DNA of 35,775 nucleotides from Setomelanomma holmii (GCA_010015745.1 ML978341.1:3780-39554), one strand, 5' to 3'; numbered from the stretch's first letter, positions 1 through 9,741 are shown. Translations and numbers: made by a program. The notes: generated by a model not told the origin, from the sequence alone.

Positions 1-311
1 GAGTGCAGGGTAACCAAGTTGTAGATTGGTACAAAGGGTACTGGTAAGGTACTCTATGAAGTTGAACACGATAGTCTATAGGGGAACATCGTCTAAGTCT
101 ATATACCATGCCTAGCTGAGCAGTGCTCAGTCCTGTTGAGCGCTTGCTCAGCCTGAGCAGGGTTGTTCTCAGTGTGCTCAGTTGCTCAGGGTGCTCAGCC
201 ATAGTGAGCACTGAGCAGGTCACGTGATCATCCGTTAACGATCTTTGGTACGACAGTGATTGGTTGCTCATAATCGGCAGCTGGAACAGCTCCTTCGGTT
301 GAGTCGTAACA
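1..311. mobile_element. Possible distal end of an LTR-type element (unclassified)
   Basis: This stretch has no gene. It ends in GTCGTAACA at 303-311, directly before sequence homologous to a pogo-like transposase, as if another element had inserted there. Positions 116-217 hold eight copies of TGCTCAG or its complement CTGAGCA. The ending resembles the TCGTTACA end of the clear solo LTR at 24658-24964, so an LTR end is plausible. The other end is outside the window, so this cannot be tested here. I found no coding similarity I would defend. Confidence 0.3.
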
Positions 312-1421
312 ACTTGATGTGGTGTTGTTCAAGCCTCTCTCTAGCAACTACTCTACAGAGCTTTCCTAACACCTCTATCTCAGCTAAAGCCTCATCCTAA
401 TCAAGAAAGGCGACTTCTTTCTATTGTTTTGGGCTGCCTACGTCAACTCCTTCAAGGAAGCAAGTATCCTGAAGTCCTTTAAAGCTACTAGCATCTCTCC
501 TGCTAATAGAGACGTTATACTTAAGCGCTTTCAAAAGAAGACTTCAGATAGAGACAAGAGCCCCAAAAGCGACAAGGAGCAAGCTGAGGAGACCTAGAGA
601 GAGCTCTCTAGGTTGCTTCATGTTGCTGTAAAAGACTTAGCTTTAATTAAAGTAAAGAAGTTAGGTCACTCTCTCTACCATCTTCAGGTAGAAAATGAGC
701 TTATTAAGCATAAGAACGAAGGCTTAAAGCAGGCTCTTGTTGCTCAAAAGGAACACTAGAAGAAGAGCAAAGCCCTTAACCTTTAACAGCATCAAGAGTA
801 CTATAGAGGAGCTTAATTCTGGTCTCCTAGAAAGGACAGGGAAGCGAACTTTTGTGAGACCATGAGAGCACGTAAAGAGAGAGAGGAGCAGCTTAAAAAA
901 GTTGAGATGAAAGAACTTAGAGCTTGAAATTACTTATATAAGCAAAATATTGCTAAAGAGAAGTGTGTAGCGAGAGAGGCAGCTAAGGTAGAGCAGGAGA
1001 AGGAGAAGGAAAGGAAGGCTGCAGAGAAGCTTAAAGTTTAGTGCAAAAAACAGGAGGAAAGAGACGCTGCGACTGCTCAAAAAGCTGTACAATTGCCCTA
1101 AAGAGGCAAGAGAGCAGCCCTACAAAAGGCTAGGTTAAAGGCAAAGAGAGCGCGTTGTGTGCAACCTGTTGTTGGTGGTGGTTCTGCTGCTGAGCCTACA
1201 CCACCACCACCAACTAGAACCACCACTAGCGGTCGCAAAGTCAAGCTTCCCACCAAATATAAGTAGCCTAAGTTGATCGCAAGCATCACTTTAGTACTCC
1301 ACCTTAAAATGTCGTGATAATAGCCACTGTGGACAACAGTAGAGCTTCATTCTTCTACTGCGCTTATGTTGTTGGGGGCGGGCATTACGCGAAGGGGGGC
1401 ATCACGCGCACGGGCACAGTA
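312..1421 (+). mobile_element. 5'-truncated pogo/Fot1-like transposon relic (family 1, copy A)
   Basis: The readable protein begins at the third catalytic Asp motif (LDVV, about 313-324) and runs through the KKGDFFLLFWAA segment into a long Lys/Glu-rich coiled-coil tail and a basic, Pro-rich C terminus ending near 1266. It matches, piece by piece, the C-terminal halves of the copies at 4768-6922, 21139-23285 and 32217-33449. The N-terminal helix-turn-helix half is missing. In-frame TAG and TAA codons replace Gln or Trp, as expected from RIP. The right end is a GC-rich terminal repeat finishing in TA at 1420-1421. It contains two copies of GGCATNACGCG starting at 1381 and 1398, 17 bp apart. 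This copy is non-functional. Confidence 0.75.
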
Positions 1422-1655
1422 CTTGTTATCGTTTCTCTAAACAGAATCTAGATACCCACGCGAAACTTCACCGCACATGAAGCAAACAGGAATTGAGATT
1501 GGCCAAACGGCATCAATTAACGTTAAGGCGTTTTCGGCCTCGCTTGTTGGGTGGGCAACTAAGCAATTTGCGCACCTGCCCTGAAAAAAGTACAACTTCA
1601 ATCCACGTCCGCACCCACGAAACAACCACATATTATAAACCATGGATACTGGTAA
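1422..1655. other. Gene-free segment
   Basis: No gene or repeat was recognised between the terminal repeat of the transposon relic and the next open frame. An ATG at 1642 lies just after it, followed by a frame that stops at 1696. Confidence 0.5.
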
Positions 1656-2382
1656 CACAATTCAACCCATCGACCAGCTCAGCATCGCAACGCTTTGAAT
1701 CGATCGAATCGACCAATCGTCACGCCGCCACAGCTGGACGCACAATCGCAAAGTGAACAGGATGTTGCTCGTCACGTCCAGGAAATGCTCGAGGACCTGC
1801 AACGGCAGCCGCAGTCGCTCGATGCGGAATTTGCTAGAGTACACAACGCATTTCACCTAACTGTACAGGCCAGATTCTATGAGCGGCTACAATCTGGCCA
1901 GGACCCAATGCAAGCATTCATAGTAAATCCTGTGCTGCGTAGCCTATTCGTAGGCTGTTCGGCTGCTCACTTCTAATCACTACTGATAAATACAATAGGC
2001 TCAGTATAAGTCTGGACGGAACGTGCTCGCCGAAATCGATTCCTTGGCCCGAGAGGTATATATGACAAGCATGGACTCGGACGGCCCACTGTGGCCAGTG
2101 TCTTTCAATGGACAACACCAACAACCTAGGCCAATCGTCGAGCCTACATCTCATTACTCGCTACAATCGAATCAACCTTACGTGTCGCAGTCGAAAATCG
2201 CACATAGACCTCATGACGTCTCGGTAGCTTCGAACGACGAACTCAATGGCATCTTAAAGCCTACTATCGACAGCAAACATGTTACCCCTACCGAATCCTC
2301 GGAGGTTATTGTCACCGGTCGACCAACGACCAATGCTGAGGCGCTTGCATTGCTCGACCGGTTGCGTGGGAAGTCGGGCTAA
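1656..2382 (+). CDS. Hypothetical two-exon protein, start unresolved
   Basis: A frame open from 1656 runs to a GT at 1950. A 49 nt intron (1950-1998, branch-like CTGAT, acceptor AATAG) joins it in frame, phase 0, to a second exon ending at the TAA/TAG-type stop at 2380-2382. About 210 residues could be encoded. The first exon is predicted to be helical and hydrophilic (EMLEDLQRQPQSLDAEFARV region). The second is rich in Ser, Thr and Asn and ends in ALLDRLRGKSG. The first in-frame ATG is at 1785. A better-placed ATG at 1642 is in another frame and would need a one-base shift before 1697, so the gene may be broken at its 5' end. I recognise no family. The in-frame splice is the main reason to believe it. 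Confidence 0.4.
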
Positions 2383-2416
2383 GTCTCTCGCTTTGTTGAA
2401 GTACCTCTTCTCCTTA

Positions 2417-2680
2417 ACATCTTGGTCAACCAAGGTTCTCATCGTTTGACATCTTGGATCTCCGAGGTTCTCATCTTTTCACATCTTGGCTCTCCAAGGT
2501 TCTCGTTATGTCTCACATCTTGGTCATCCACGGTTCTCAATGTTTTACATCTTGGCTCTCCAAGGTCTTCATAATATGTCACATCTTGGCCACCCAAGGT
2601 TCTGATCGTACTCTATATCTTGGCCTTCGAGGTTTTTCCTATAGCCTACATCTTGGCTCACCAAGGTAAGTATCGTCTAC
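2417..2680. repeat. Minisatellite, eight 32-34 bp units
   Basis: Units begin with ACATCTTGG (or close) at 2417, 2449, 2481, 2515, 2547, 2581, 2615 and 2648. A typical unit core is ACATCTTGGCTCTCCAAGG followed by a T/C-rich spacer. Each core contains CTTGG-4 nt-CCAAG, a small potential hairpin, so the array could form a row of stem-loops. Unit lengths of 32, 33 and 34 rule out a conserved reading frame. The array starts 35 bp after the stop of the hypothetical gene and could lie in its 3' UTR. It ends in GGTAAGTA, which looks like a splice donor but has no evident partner. Confidence 0.85.
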
Positions 2681-3045
2681 TGCTACACAATCGAACAATG
2701 TTCCGATGTCCAGTAAATCTCCGAGTTCATTTTACACCTCTCTTGCTGCTTCACCGTCAGGTCATATTGCAATTCTTGTGACTAATTACCGTGAACACGT
2801 TCTGTTTCTTCATAGGTCCCCAAACATATGCTCGTCGCATCGCGTGATGCCATGGATTTGAGAATAAGGTGCTCTGGGCGCGTAGATGCCTCCACGCGAC
2901 CCTATACGCACATTGTTCATATCTCGAGTGATGTGTGAGTGTAGCCAGGCTACGATTTCGGTCGGAAAAGAGACAGAGGGCCCAATAGCAATTCGCGCAG
3001 GACGTGGTATAGCTGGTCGTGTTACTGCCACATATACTCCCTAAT
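2681..3045. other. Gene-free segment
   Basis: This is the interval between the minisatellite and the 3' end of the minus-strand regulator gene. A minus-strand open frame (2810-3031) lacks an ATG and has no recognisable domain, so I do not call a gene. Confidence 0.45.
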
Positions 3046-4668
3046 TCAGTCCTGGACCATGCCGAAATGCTGCGCCTGATCGGAGTTGAATAGATTCGCC
3101 TCAAAGATTGAGTATTCCGCAGCCAGATCGGGCAGGTCTTCGAACCACTGTGCCGCACTCTGGGTAAAATCGTCTGCAAAAGCTGTTTCCATGACGGGAT
3201 TGGGTGCCAGACTGGGGTCCGAGAGAGGTAGTGTGACCGCTGTTTGGTTCTCCCGACGCTGCGTCAATGAAGTGCCAGGATGCTGCTGGTCAGCGACATT
3301 TGGCCGCAACAGTCGCTCCCGACATGCTGCCAGTGTCCTCTTCATTACTTGCTGTAGAGCGTGCGGCTTCTCCGGCGTGGAATCTGGTAGCTGACCGGAT
3401 CGAAGAGCAAGCGCAAGGAATACAATGTCTTTCAGGTCGCTGCCCTTCTGCCCGATCCGATCGATAAGGCATGAGATCGTGAATTCCATGGTTGACACCA
3501 AGTTCGAGCTTGCATCCACTCCTGTTCGTTGGACAGCCTGGCAGCAGCTCAATGCTGCCCAAAGTATGTCCATCTTGCAACACCGGTAAAAGAAGTTTTG
3601 GTGAGCCATGGGACTATTCGTAATCGTCTGCAAGGCTGAGATCGTGTAAAGGTCCTGATAGGACAACATGACCACAGAGGTATCGAGACAGTGCCGTTCG
3701 ACTTTTTTGCACATGTCGATATTTGCGCGCAACTCTTGACCAAGGAGGAGAGGCTTGTACAGACAAAGGATTGGTCGGCGTGCTCCCTTGAGGTAAATGC
3801 GGTGCGGCTGTTCCTCGCCAAGCTCGCGAGCATCGTCCATGTGATATGCCATCGACATGGCTGCAGTGAGCTGCGGTAGGATGCCAGCCGAGTCAGATGA
3901 TCCGGAGGTCTCGTCCCTCCAAAGTTGTTCATACTGGCGCATGAATGTGGGTATGTGTAACACGCGCATGGTGCGTTCAAAGTGGTTGCAGTAGATGGAT
4001 ATCAGTCGATCGCAATACGTCCTAGGTGGTAAGAATTCTCGTAATTTGAGAAGCGCTAAGGAGAACTCTGGTTCGACGATGGTGTCAGGAGATGCAATCT
4101 TTGCTGCCGACTTGTTTTGGAGAAACTTGACCTGCTTGGCACCAGCGCGGAATTGGTTGTCACTCGAAATCTCTTTGAGGAAGTCTTTGACCTCTGCAAA
4201 CTGAGATGAATTAGCAATCGAGGCGCATCCAAACCATTGACGCGGCGTGAGCTCCAGCCAATTGCCGTCCCTATTTGCGCACAGCAGACATACCTGGTTG
4301 AGCAATATGAATCGATCATTCTGTCCATGAAATATACTTCTGTTGCCCTATACGACCACTGTACCAGGCATTTTTATTGTGTTGTGCGTTGTGTCAATCG
4401 CATTTGAAGGCGCTGCAAGCCTGATGCCAAGCAACTCCTCGACCTTCGCGAGTCGCAGCATCACATCTTCGAGCTCGCTAACAGCCGGGGTCGTCGTGGT
4501 ATCCTTTGAGCTGATATGTCCCAATCTATTGTATGTGCACGTGTGAGCAGTAGATGCTTTGACGCAATTCTCACATGGTGCTGTACGATCACATTTTAGT
4601 TTCTTGTCTGGGCATCTAAGGCAGAAGACGACAGGTCTCGGTCTTTCGCGCGACGGTACCTCATTCAT
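3046..4668 (-). pseudogene. Zn2Cys6 fungal transcription factor with one in-frame TAG
   Basis: The ATG at 4668-4666 opens a product with a Zn2Cys6 binuclear cluster near residues 13-41 (Cys spacing C-X2-C-X6-C-X5-C-X2-C-X8-C), then a short coiled-coil-like linker (ELEDVMLRLAKVEELLG). A 93 nt intron (4201-4293, GTATGT donor, GCTAAT branch, CTCAG acceptor) leads into exon 2, which carries a fungal-specific middle homology region with motifs such as CDRLISIYCNHFE and RVLHIPTF. Such proteins bind CGG-type sites in the nucleus and usually control neighbouring pathway genes. A TAG at 4348-4350 interrupts exon 1 between PGTVVV and GNRSIFHGQNDRF. The second string belongs to a conserved stretch of this family, so the TAG is most simply a mutated CAG. 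The frame is otherwise clean. About 509 codons is short for the family. Confidence 0.85.
4201..4293 (-). other. Intron of the Zn2Cys6 regulator gene
   Basis: Read on the minus strand, the donor is GTATGT, the branch-like motif is GCTAAT and the acceptor is CTCAG, for 93 nt in total. It joins phase 0 codons so that ...RFILLNQ continues directly as FAEVKDFL, the usual continuity in this family. An alternative is to read through the intron from a non-ATG codon at 4305. That is less likely because it breaks the conserved segment. Confidence 0.7.
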
Positions 4669-4767
4669 TGTTGCTGGCTGGCCATGGGTGGAATTGGACA
4701 ATGCGAGAGTGAAGGAGTTGCATGCTAAAGTTTGTCACGCTTTCGGACGCAACGCTGCGCATACCGG

Positions 4768-4819
4768 TACAGTGCCGATCGCCGAAGCGACCCGCTCGGT
4801 GAAGCGACCCACCCCAACA
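4768..4819 (+). repeat. Left terminal inverted repeat of copy B
   Basis: This is a 52 bp perfect inverted match to 6871-6922. Inside it, GAAGCGACCC occurs twice, starting at 4784 and 4801, exactly 17 bp apart. The outermost TA is the target duplication and the element proper begins CAGTGCCG. Confidence 0.95.
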
Positions 4820-6870
4820 TCATAACACGATAATTAGATCAACTTCAACGCGTAATATCTCCACCATCACAACAGCTATAGACGAGGCGATTGCAGCTAT
4901 CAAATCCCAGAAACCAGGAGAACGCTTGTCGTATCGGGAGTGTGCTAAAAAATCCAACGTTCCACAAACTACGTTGATGCGAAGATCAAGGGCACTCAGA
5001 AGTCTATGGCAGCTAGAAAGATCGAGGAACAAAAGCTTAACCTACACCAGGAGTTAGAGCTTGTAGAGTACATTAATGATCTTACTAAGAAAGGCCTTCC
5101 ACCTACTAGAGAGATGACGCGAAAATTTGGAGAGGAGATAGCTCACAAGCACGTCGGAGATGGCTAGGTGACGTGCTTTATCAGCCGAAACCACGACCAT
5201 CTTCTCTCACGCTGGACTAAGGGTATAGACGCTGTACGCCACTACGCTGACTCTGAGGCAAAGTACAATCTCTATTTTGATCTTCTCTATGAGAAGATTA
5301 AAGAGTATGACGTAGAGCCTGCTCACACATACAATATGGATGAGAAGGGCTTCGCTATTAGGGTAATAGGAAAGCAGAAGAGGATCTTTAGTAAGAGGAT
5401 GTGGGAGTCAGAAGAGGTAACTCAACTTCTTCAAGATGGCTCACGTGAGTAGATAACTGTCCTGGCTGGAGTCTGCGCTGATGGGAGTACTCTTCCTCCT
5501 GGTCTTATCTACGCCTCTAAGAACTGCTCTATCCGCTCTACTTGGGTGGAGGATATTAAGGCAGGAAAGCATGAGGTTCTTGTCACTTCAACACCCTCTG
5601 GATAGACTAATAACGACGTGGGATTAGCCTGGCTTAAGCAGATTTTCGACCGCTACACGAAGAGAAAAGCAGGGCTAGGAAGGAAGTGGAGACTCCTCAT
5701 TGTAGATAGCCGCGGCTCTCATGTTACTAATGAGTTTCTGGTTCTCTGCCTCAAGAGGAGGATACTTGTAGCTGTCTTTCCACCTTATAGTACCTATACG
5801 CTTCAGCCACTTGATGTGGTTTGTTTCTCGCCTCTCGCATCTTCCTATACTAAGGAACTCTCCATCCATCTCATGAAGACTCAAAGCCTTGTTCCTATCA
5901 CTAAGGGCGAATTCTTCCTACTGTTCTAGGCTGCGTAGAGCAGCTGCATCACGGAGAAGCTTGTTCTGAAGTCCTTTCAAGCCACTAGGATCTTCCCCAT
6001 GGACCGCAAGGTTGTACTCAAAAGATTCCGCCCAAAGACACTAGAACAGGATGAGCAAGAGCCTTAAAGCTCTCCTCTTTCTGGCGCTGATTGGAGGAAA
6101 ATTCAGAGCGTTATTAGGCAGGCTATAAGAGATGGGGAGGAGAGAAGAGCCCACAAGATCACCTAGAGTCTCCACCATCTTCAGGTGTCAAATGAGCTTC
6201 TGAGAGACGAGAATGAGAGGCTACAACAAGCGCTCAAACTTAAGAAGAAGCACAAGAAGAAGAGCAAGGTCCTTGACCTGCAGCAGCGTGAGGAGTATCA
6301 TGGTGGTGCAGTTGTCTGGTCGCCTAGAAAGCTAAGGGAATCTGACTGCCGTGAAAGAGTAAGACAACAGGAAGAGGAGCAAGAGCAACTCCAAAAAGCA
6401 GAGATGAAGGAGCTTAGAGCTCAAGCTGCCTTGCTTGAGAAGAAAGAAGCAGAACAGAAGCGTGTAGCGCGCAAGAGAGCTAAAGTTGGGAGGGAGAAGG
6501 AGTAGGAAAGGAGGGCTGCAGAAAGAGCTGAACTTCAGCGTAAGAAATAACAAGAAAAAGAAGCTGCAACCGCTCAAAAAGCTGTACAATTGTCCTACAG
6601 AGACAAGAGAGCAGACTCACAAAAGCCTGCGCGTGCGCGAAAGCGTGCGCGGGTTGCGCAGCCTGCGAAGGGTGGTGGTGGTGGTGGTGACCCTACACCA
6701 CCACCACCTCTAGCTAAAAAGACCACTTCAGGCCGCCACATCAAGCTCCCAAAGAAATTTGAGTAGACCAAATTGATCGCAAGTATTGCTTTATTACTCC
6801 ACCACAAAATCTCGTGATAATAGCTATTGAGTGTGATTGTACAGCCTCATCTTTGTGGATGGGCAATTCG

Positions 6871-6922
6871 TGTTGGGGTGGGTCGCTTCACCGAGCGGGT
6901 CGCTTCGGCGATCGGCACTGTA
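6871..6922 (-). repeat. Right terminal inverted repeat of copy B
   Basis: This is the exact reverse complement of 4768-4819, including the 17 bp-spaced duplicated motif. The absence of any mismatch between the two ends contrasts with the badly mutated coding region between them. Confidence 0.95.
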
Positions 6923-7635
6923 CCCGCAGGCGGCGCGGTTCAGGGTCCGCGTTATTTAGTCAACCGCGTTGGACGCCTCAACTTCAAAACACACTTGAAC
7001 TTATAAGGTCCGCGCGGGGGTATACGCGCGAAGTCGAAAGATTGAATCCATACGGGTCACAGATGCTAAGAGGCATTCACTACCTTAGCCATGTATCGTC
7101 AGCCTATTTTGCATGCGCGAAAGCCTTCAGCTGTAACCCGCCAGAGATGCCGACAAGTGATGTACAAACAGCTTGAACAAGCCATGGAGACAAATGCCAA
7201 AGCAACATGTCGAATTGAGGCTACCAATCTATATCAGGCTTCGTTCCCGTGCATCCGAGTACTAAGGTCAATGGCATCAGTGGTGCAAGTCACACTGAAG
7301 AAAGGCTGTGCATGCATGAACGGCGCTCGGCCACCGAAAGCCGCACCGAAAGCCGTGTAGTCCGAGTGAATCCAATGTATCGACTCAAGCCACCAACCAG
7401 AATTATGCCGGCCCGTGCATCTCTACGAGCCTTATGCTGATATCTCTCCAGATTTAGCGACAAGTGATCGTGAGCTGACCTCCTTAACCTGTGGTTGCGG
7501 CTTCATTTTAGCCTGCAACCATGAGATTGGGCAAGTCTCCTTCTCCACCTCTACGGCTGCGTTCAGACGAGTGAACATGTCTTTCTCGATATTGGCGTTG
7601 TACAATCAGCCAAGCTCGCCGTGGTCACCGCTTTG
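6923..7635. other. Gene-free segment between transposon and monooxygenase
   Basis: The first 100 bp are GC- and CpG-rich and would have continued the regulator's upstream region before the transposon inserted. Several small plus-strand frames occur, but none has a domain, intron structure or start context that supports a gene. Confidence 0.5.
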
Positions 7636-8808
7636 CTATACTGATTTGCCCGTTGCAGCCAATTCCTCACGCATAGTTTGTGGGAGGCGAGCGTTTTTGA
7701 GTTGCGTCGTCAGCTCAATGACTTTGTCTACGCGTTCCTGACGCATCTCTTTCCACTCGTTTAGAGCTTTATCCAGAGGGAGCTTGGAATCGACTCGAGG
7801 CAGAAGCGCTGCGAATGTAAAGGCATCCTCGAAGCCCTGTGAGAAGCCCTGGCCAGCTGTTGGTGGAATGGCGTGAGCTGCATCGCCGAGGATAATGACG
7901 CGCTTGTTGGAAGAGCTCCAGCTATCGAGCTTAGGGACGACATAATATGGCCAGATGCTCAGTGTTTGCAGATCAACGTTGTCCAGCGCCGATTACACGA
8001 TACTTGGCCAGGTTTCGTAACCGTACTTGAACAGAGCGAGGAGCCGCTCGCGATCGGCAAGCAGTGCGTCCCATCCAGCACGATCCTGCTCTGGCCATGC
8101 CCGCTGCGTTCCTGTTAACAACTCAGACCCGTCCACGTTCTGGGGCGCCATCACGAAGGCACCGTTCTTCGCGTGATTAGCCACGGGCATGTGAAAATCC
8201 TCCCGAGAGATGTGTTGCGGGAACTCGAGCTTATTTGTTGGGAGCGCGCAAGTAATAGCGACCTGCCTAGAGTATTTCGGATCAACGTTAGATGCAAGAT
8301 ACTTGCGCACAGTCAAGTGGATGCCGTCTACTCCAACCAACAGGTCGGCAGATCCCCGTGCGCCATTGGTAAAAGCAAAGGATACTCCAATCTCATCTTC
8401 AGAGATAACATGACTAAACTTGACGCCGTACGTGATGGGAATCTGAAGAGTCCTTGCCTCAGCACGCAACTCAGTGAGCAGCGTCTGGCGATAGATTCGT
8501 AATGCCTTGAATCCATACAGCTTCTCGTTTCCTAGATAGTATTCGTCGGTGGTTACCTGCTCGTGTTTTTTGAACTCAAGAGTCTCGAAGTTGTAACCTT
8601 GTGGGCGGAGGCGATCGTAGATACCAAGTGTACCGAGGATGCGCAGCGCATTCGGGGACAGCATCAGAGCGCCAGAAGTCTTCACGCTTGGGTCTCTTAG
8701 CTCGTAGATTTTGCAGGAGAGGCCTTGTCGATGCAAAGATATGGCCAAGGTTAGAACTGAAAGGCCAGCGCCGATGACAGCAACTTCGTTGGGATGCTTC
8801 GAGAGCAT
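7636..8808 (-). pseudogene. FAD-dependent monooxygenase with one in-frame TAA
   Basis: An ATG at 8808-8806 opens a class A flavoprotein hydroxylase of about 390 codons, the usual size. The FAD-binding beta-alpha-beta motif is VAVIGAGLSVLTLA near residue 9. The DG motif LLVGVDGIHLTVRKYL lies near residue 160. The GD motif GDAAHAIPPTAGQG followed by FEDA lies near residue 300. Such enzymes use NAD(P)H and O2 to hydroxylate aromatic or polyketide substrates. A TAA at 7993-7995 separates WPSIV from SALDNVDLQTL, and the downstream frame continues cleanly to a TAG at 7636-7638. CAA to TAA would explain it. The third Gly of GxGxxG is Val, which may weaken FAD binding independently. No intron spans the stop without deleting conserved sequence. 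Confidence 0.85.
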
Positions 8809-9064
8809 TTCGGTGATGACTCAAAGCAGAATACTGTGCTTGAAAGACTATTGTGGGTCTGTTTCGATAACAAGATAGCTGGAGGATAGCGTAGTGGCTG
8901 AGCTATTGTGAAAGTTGCGTTGTTGTCTACCTTCAGGGTGCATTGTGACCTCAATTCACGCACTTTTCGAAGGACATTGTCTCACCCTGCGTGATCAAAA
9001 GTCCAATTTTGCATACCGTCATCCCAGAGTATTCTCCTAGTCGCCAACATATCCCTCAGATAAG
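8809..9064. promoter_or_regulatory. Divergent intergenic region of monooxygenase and NmrA-like genes
   Basis: These 256 bp separate two start codons pointing away from each other, so they probably hold a shared bidirectional promoter. I see no convincing CGG-N-CCG palindrome or TATA box, so the regulatory role is inferred from geometry alone. Confidence 0.4.
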
Positions 9065-9741
9065 ATGACCTCCAGCAATCGCGTCCTGGTCATCAGCGGC
9101 AGTGGCCGCACAGTCAAGCTCGTTGTCGAAGAGCTCCTCCATCACGGCCATCAAGTCACCGCTCTTGTACGCAGGCCGGAGGCCATGTCGATTCAGATCA
9201 GCGCTGGCCTCAAAACCTGTACTGGCAGGCCATTGGACCGGCGAGACGTGCGCAATGCTTTCGCTCAAAGCAAACCAGAAGTCGTCATTGTCACTCTCAG
9301 CGCACCCCGCGCGAGCAATAGTCCATTTGCGGCGGTCGTTTCTCCTCTTCGTCTCATGGCCGACTCCACTGCGAACGCCGTTGCCATGATGAAAGACTTC
9401 GATACACCCAAGATCGTCATTATGCAAGCTTTCGGCGTTCGCGAGTCGTGGAGGAACTTACACTGTGTGATGCGCCTCCTGATGAAGCAGAGCAACATGA
9501 TCTACCAGTACGACGACCATAACCTTGTGGCGAAAGAGACGAAGGCCAGCGGGGATAACTATGTCTTTGTGCGACCTTCGCGGCTAGAGGAAGGGAGACC
9601 AAGGAGGTCAGAGAGTGGGCTGACGATGGGAAAGGAGTGCCGATGATGGCTGCGATCACTCGTGGAAGTGTGGCTAAGTTTCTGGTGGCTGCAGCGGAGA
9701 GCCAGACGTGGGATGGCACGGCGCCGGTCATTACCAACTAG
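9065..9741 (+). pseudogene. NmrA-like / atypical SDR NAD(P)-binding protein, frameshifted
   Basis: The ATG at 9065 opens a Rossmann-fold protein (RVLVISGSGRTVKLVVEELL, then VTALVRRPE, KPEVVIVTLS and KIVIMQAFGV), typical of NmrA-like reductases or regulators. The frame is good to LEEG near 9592. It then ends 25 residues later in unrelated sequence, while the next frame from 9595 gives the expected tail (VREWADDGKGVPMM ... GSVAKFLVAAAE) to a TAG at 9739-9741. A one-base deletion near 9593 explains this. Total length would be about 225 residues, normal for the family. In the dinucleotide motif the usual first and third Gly are Ser and Val. It is divergent from the monooxygenase and probably acted in the same pathway. 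Confidence 0.8.

Larger units (their letters stand above)
4768..6922 (+). mobile_element. Full-length pogo/Fot1-like transposon (family 1, copy B)
   Basis: The element is bounded by perfect 52 bp inverted repeats that include a TA on each side, giving the TA target duplication of the Tc1/mariner superfamily. The transposase remnant shows an N-terminal psq-type helix-turn-helix (about 4853-5040, with a frameshift near 4990). It then shows a DDE_1-type core with Asp codons at 5339 (YNMDEKGF), 5705 (LLIVDSRGSH) and 5813 (LQPLDVV), all in one frame with 35 residues between the last two. A coiled-coil Lys/Glu tail and a Gly/Pro-rich basic C terminus follow. At least eight TAG/TAA codons replace Trp or Gln, consistent with RIP, so the copy is dead. 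It lies 100 bp upstream of the regulator's ATG and between that gene and the monooxygenase. Confidence 0.92.

Noticed and set aside
2757..3179. Minus-strand open frames of 73-140 codons downstream of the regulator
   Set aside because: They start at non-ATG codons, partly overlap the regulator's coding region and have no recognisable motif or intron support.
4348..4350. A-to-I RNA editing to rescue the regulator's TAG
   Set aside because: It is possible in principle, but similar C-to-T-type stops occur in TAA form in neighbouring genes, which editing of TAG would not explain. Mutation is simpler.
7091..7440. Overlapping plus-strand frames between copy B and the monooxygenase
   Set aside because: They have no domain, no splice structure and no codon bias. 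They look like random open sequence.
7980..8000. An intron spanning the TAA of the monooxygenase
   Set aside because: A GT and AG can be found, but the excised segment encodes conserved family sequence and would be only about 41 nt.
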